Source: an uncultured Bacilli bacterium
Lineage (GTDB): Bacteria > Bacillota_I > Bacilli_A > RF39 > UBA660
Direction of reading: 5' to 3'
NCBI GenBank assembly: GCA_934148875.1
Contig: CAKPDJ010000034.1
Location: 1-14,601 of the forward strand
Length of the DNA: 14,601 bases
Below the pieces are notes generated by a model. It made no database searches. It was given only the letters and a program-made list of their open reading frames with translations, and was not told the origin of the DNA. Positions 12,025-14,601 of this stretch are shown here, piece after piece; positions within the stretch are counted from its first letter, which is position 1, and the number at the start of each line of letters is the position of its first letter. The position numbers were made by a program, and so were the translations under genes.

Positions 12025-14057
12025 AAAAGAGAATTGCGTTAGCAGGTAATCCTAATGTAGGTAAGAGTACTATTTTTAATAGTTTAACTGGTATGCATCA
12101 ACATACTGGTAATTGGCCTGGTAAAACAGTTAGTCAGGCAGTAGGAAATTTTGTTTATAAAGATAATACTTATGAGCTTGTTGATTTACCAGGTACTTAT
12201 TCTTTAATTTCACATTCAGATGAAGAAGAAGTTACAAGAAATTTTTTGTGTTTCGATAATTATGATATGGTTATCGTTGTATGTGATAGCTTATGTTTAG
12301 AGAGAAATCTTAATTTAGTATTACAGATACTTGAAATAACGCCTAATGTTATTGTGTGCTGTAATTTGATGGATGAAGCTAGAAAAAAGAAAGTTTGTAT
12401 TGATTTACAAAAGTTAGAAAAGAAATTAGGTTTACCAGTAATTGGAACAGAAGCTAGGAAGAAGAAAGGTATTACTAAACTTCTTGATACTATTGATAAT
12501 TTTGATAATATTAAACATATTGGTACTAAAGTGCGTTATAGTAAAAAGATAGAGGAAAAGTTAAAACTATTAGAAACAGAATTAGCTTCTCAAAATATTA
12601 AAAATTTATCTAGTAGATGGTTGGCTATTAGGCTTTTAGAGGGGGATTTTCTTTTAGATAAGGAAATAGATAATTATTTAGGCTTTTCATTAAAAGAAAA
12701 CGATACTATTAGTAAAATTATAGGTAGTGATAATTTACTTTTAAAAGATGATATAGTAAGTCAAATTATGGATAAGGCAGAAGCGATTAATAAAGAAGTT
12801 ATTAGTTATGGAAACTGTGATTATGAAAAGAGAAGTAGAAGAATTGATAGATTATTAACTAGTAGAATAACAGGTATACCTATTATGATTATTTTATTGA
12901 TGTTTATTTTTTGGTTAACAATAACAGGAGCTAATTATCCGTCGCAGATATTATTTGATTTTTTTTCTAGTCTTAGTAATTATTTTGTTATTATAAATAA
13001 TTGGTTACATTTACCTAGTTGGCTTAATGTTTTATTAGTTGGTGGAATTTATAAAACATTATCTTGGGTAGTTGCAGTAATGTTACCACCGATGGCTATA
13101 TTTTTTCCTTTATTTACATTATTAGAAGATTTAGGAGTATTACCACGCATAGCTTTTAATTTGGATAAAGGATTTCAAAAATGTAATGCGTGTGGAAAAC
13201 AGGCACTTTGTATGATGATGGGTTTTGGATGTAATGCAGTTGGAGTTACTGGAACTAGAATAATTGATTCTAAAAGAGAAAGATTACTAGCTATTTTAAC
13301 TAATAATTTTGTACCATGTAATGGTAGATTTCCAACTATTATTTTACTTATTTCTATATTTATGGTTGGTAGTGGTAAATTTATGTCTTTTTTCCAAGTA
13401 GTTATACTTACATTATTTATTCTTCTTGGTGTAGGAATGACATTATTAATATCATGGCTATTGTCTAAAACATTACTAAAGGGTATGCCTTCATCATTTA
13501 CTTTAGAATTACCTCCATATCGTAAACCTCAAATATTAAAGGTAATAGTTAGAAGTATTTTTGATAAAACTTTACATGTTTTGGGTAGAGCGATAATTGT
13601 TACTATACCGGCTGGTACTATAATTTGGTTACTTGCTAATATTAATATTAGTGGAGTTAGTATACTTATGCATATTAATAATTTCTTAGATCCATTTGGA
13701 AAGTTAATTGGACTAGATGGAGTTATCATAACAGCTTTTATTCTTGCATATCCAGCTAATGAAATACTAATTCCAATTATGATTATGTCTTATTTATCAC
13801 TTGGTACTATTACTGATTATAGTAGTATATTAGAGCTTAAAACCTTATTTATAGATAATGGCTGGACAATACTTACTGCTATTAACACCATTTTATTTTC
13901 ATTAATGCATTTTCCATGTTCTACTACTTGTCTTACTATAAAAAAAGAAACCAACAGTATTAAATGGATGATTTATTCAATGATTATACCTACTATTTGT
14001 GGAATTACTATGTGTTTAATAACGACGATTGTTTATAAATTATTAATTACTTTGTAG
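12021..14057 (+). CDS. feoB: FeoB, ferrous iron transporter with G-protein domain
   Basis: This encodes 678 residues from UUG 12021, with GGAGGAG (12009-12015) upstream. The N-terminal GTPase has G1 GNPNVGKS (9-16, then T17), G2/switch region HTGNWPGKTV (28-37), G3 DLPGTYS (55-61) and G4 NLMD (115-118). A helical spacer domain follows to about residue 270. The membrane part then carries two gate regions. The first has a Cys-rich stretch with C388-x-x-C391, C397 and GFGCN (401-405); the second is near NGRFPTII, and a later ILAYPANEI block is present. FeoB takes up Fe2+ across the cytoplasmic membrane under GTPase control. The HTGNWPGK form is, from memory, common in Firmicutes FeoB. No FeoC or HTH tail is present. 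The gene ends in a terminator that includes its stop codon. Confidence 0.95.
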   Translation: MKKRIALAGNPNVGKSTIFNSLTGMHQHTGNWPGKTVSQAVGNFVYKDNTYELVDLPGTYSLISHSDEEEVTRNFLCFDNYDMVIVVCDSLCLERNLNLVLQILEITPNVIVCCNLMDEARKKKVCIDLQKLEKKLGLPVIGTEARKKKGITKLLDTIDNFDNIKHIGTKVRYSKKIEEKLKLLETELASQNIKNLSSRWLAIRLLEGDFLLDKEIDNYLGFSLKENDTISKIIGSDNLLLKDDIVSQIMDKAEAINKEVISYGNCDYEKRSRRIDRLLTSRITGIPIMIILLMFIFWLTITGANYPSQILFDFFSSLSNYFVIINNWLHLPSWLNVLLVGGIYKTLSWVVAVMLPPMAIFFPLFTLLEDLGVLPRIAFNLDKGFQKCNACGKQALCMMMGFGCNAVGVTGTRIIDSKRERLLAILTNNFVPCNGRFPTIILLISIFMVGSGKFMSFFQVVILTLFILLGVGMTLLISWLLSKTLLKGMPSSFTLELPPYRKPQILKVIVRSIFDKTLHVLGRAIIVTIPAGTIIWLLANINISGVSILMHINNFLDPFGKLIGLDGVIITAFILAYPANEILIPIMIMSYLSLGTITDYSSILELKTLFIDNGWTILTAINTILFSLMHFPCSTTCLTIKKETNSIKWMIYSMIIPTICGITMCLITTIVYKLLITL

Positions 14058-14078
14058 AGAATTTATTCTCTTTTTTTT
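14056..14078 (+). terminator. Rho-independent terminator after feoB
   Basis: AGAGAA 14056-14061 pairs with TTCTCT 14066-14071 around TTTA, followed by Ts to 14078. The stem starts within the feoB stop codon. Confidence 0.8.
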
Positions 14079-14095
14079 CGACAAAATCTCTTCTT

Positions 14096-14125
14096 CTAAA
14101 ATAAATATATCTAAATATATTTTAG
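14096..14125. repeat. 8-bp inverted repeat upstream of the P-type ATPase gene
   Basis: CTAAAATA 14096-14103 is the exact inverse of TATTTTAG 14118-14125, just before the ribosome site AGGAGGA (14127-14133). TCGACA at 14078-14083 could be a -35 box, but no well-spaced -10 stands out, so the promoter is not assigned. The repeat may be an operator or a leader hairpin. Confidence 0.4.
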
Positions 14126-14139
14126 TAGGAGGACTAGTT

Positions 14140-14601
14140 ATGATTAATACAAATGGTTTAAGTAATGATGAAGTATTAGAATCTCGTAAAAAATATGGAA
14201 ATAATTCATTAACTAGTAAAAAGAAGAAATCATTTTTACGACAGTTTATAGAAACTATGGGAGATCCTATAATTAAGATATTGCTGATAGCACTGGCGAT
14301 AAAAACTATTTTTTTATTTAAAGATTTTGATTGGTTTGAAACACTGGGTATTATGATAGCTATTTTTATAGCTAGTTTTATTTCTACTATTTCAGAATAT
14401 GGCAGTGAAAAGGCTTTTTTACGTTTACAGGAAGAATCTTCTCGTATTAAGTGTAAGGTTAAAAGAAGTGGTAAATTAATAGAGATACCTATTGATGAAG
14501 TGGTAGTAGGTGATGTTGTTAGACTTGAAACGGGTGATAAAATACCTGCAGATGGGGTAATTATAGATGGTGAAGTTAGTGTTGATGAATCAGCTTTAAA
14601 T
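14140..14601 (+). CDS. P2-type (calcium-transporter-like) P-type ATPase, N-terminal part
   Basis: Translation from ATG 14140 (AGGAGGA 14127-14133) gives 154 residues with no stop before the window edge; a full protein of this family has about 850-900. Residues 6-24 (GLSNDEVLESRKKYGNNSL) are the cation-ATPase N-terminal domain typical of P2 pumps. Two membrane helices lie at about 43-60 and 66-83. The actuator domain starts after residue 100 with GDVVRLETGDKIPADG (124-139) and VDESALN at the edge, where the conserved DESxLTGE-like loop should continue. The phosphorylation site DKTGT is outside the window, so substrate choice cannot be judged directly. The N-terminal pattern fits Ca2+-transporting P2A/P2B-like pumps best. 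It follows a terminator, so it is transcribed separately from feoAB. Confidence 0.88.
   Translation, partial: MINTNGLSNDEVLESRKKYGNNSLTSKKKKSFLRQFIETMGDPIIKILLIALAIKTIFLFKDFDWFETLGIMIAIFIASFISTISEYGSEKAFLRLQEESSRIKCKVKRSGKLIEIPIDEVVVGDVVRLETGDKIPADGVIIDGEVSVDESALN

Noticed and set aside
13529..13729. Antisense open frame inside feoB
   Set aside because: It is a shadow of the FeoB membrane domain, with no start signal.

Overview
The window comes from a low-GC (roughly 27-30 % by eye) Gram-positive-type genome of the Bacillota. Shine-Dalgarno sites are strong and typical of Firmicutes, and the UUG/GUG starts, Firmicutes-style type VII secretion genes and feoAB point the same way. Tryptophan is encoded by TGG and TGA is used as a stop (feoA), so the standard bacterial code applies rather than the Mycoplasma code. 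A gut-type Bacilli or Erysipelotrichia-like lineage is plausible, but I cannot place it further from sequence alone.

Layout. (1) 1-341: remnant of an IS200/IS605-type transposon. It keeps the N-terminal 47 codons of tnpB and a decayed C-terminal tail, and its right end can fold like an omega-RNA. (2) 349-1646: two uncharacterised genes, a small W/Y-rich beta-type protein that looks 5'-truncated next to the transposon, and a CxxC...CxxC zinc-ribbon protein, closed by a terminator. (3) 1678-11650: one long operon-like block with its own sigma-A-type promoter (TTGACA-17-TAGAAT) and a strong terminator. It encodes a type VIIb secretion (ESS/Yuk) module: EssC motor ATPase, the ubiquitin-like EsaB/YukD, a predicted lipoprotein with an HExxH metallopeptidase motif, six small helical WXG100-like or accessory proteins, and a DUF4176-type protein with seven FDENG repeats. 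(4) 11733-14078: a promoter with an operator-like inverted repeat, then overlapping feoA-feoB for ferrous iron uptake and a terminator. (5) 14140-end: the start of a P2-type (calcium-transporter-like) P-type ATPase, cut by the window edge.

How it fits together. EssC would drive export of the WXG100-like proteins across the membrane, and EsaB is the cytosolic partner. The window encodes no recognisable EssA, EssB or EsaA, and no LXG toxin. The operon is bounded by a promoter and a terminator, so the missing membrane parts must be elsewhere, be replaced, or be absent. The most distinctive members are the surface-anchored HEASH-motif lipoprotein between esaB and the substrate genes, the FDENG-repeat protein that ends the operon, and a small accessory protein ending in an Arg/Glu-rich single helix. 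Together they suggest a variant T7SS whose outside-facing or substrate side has not been described to my knowledge.
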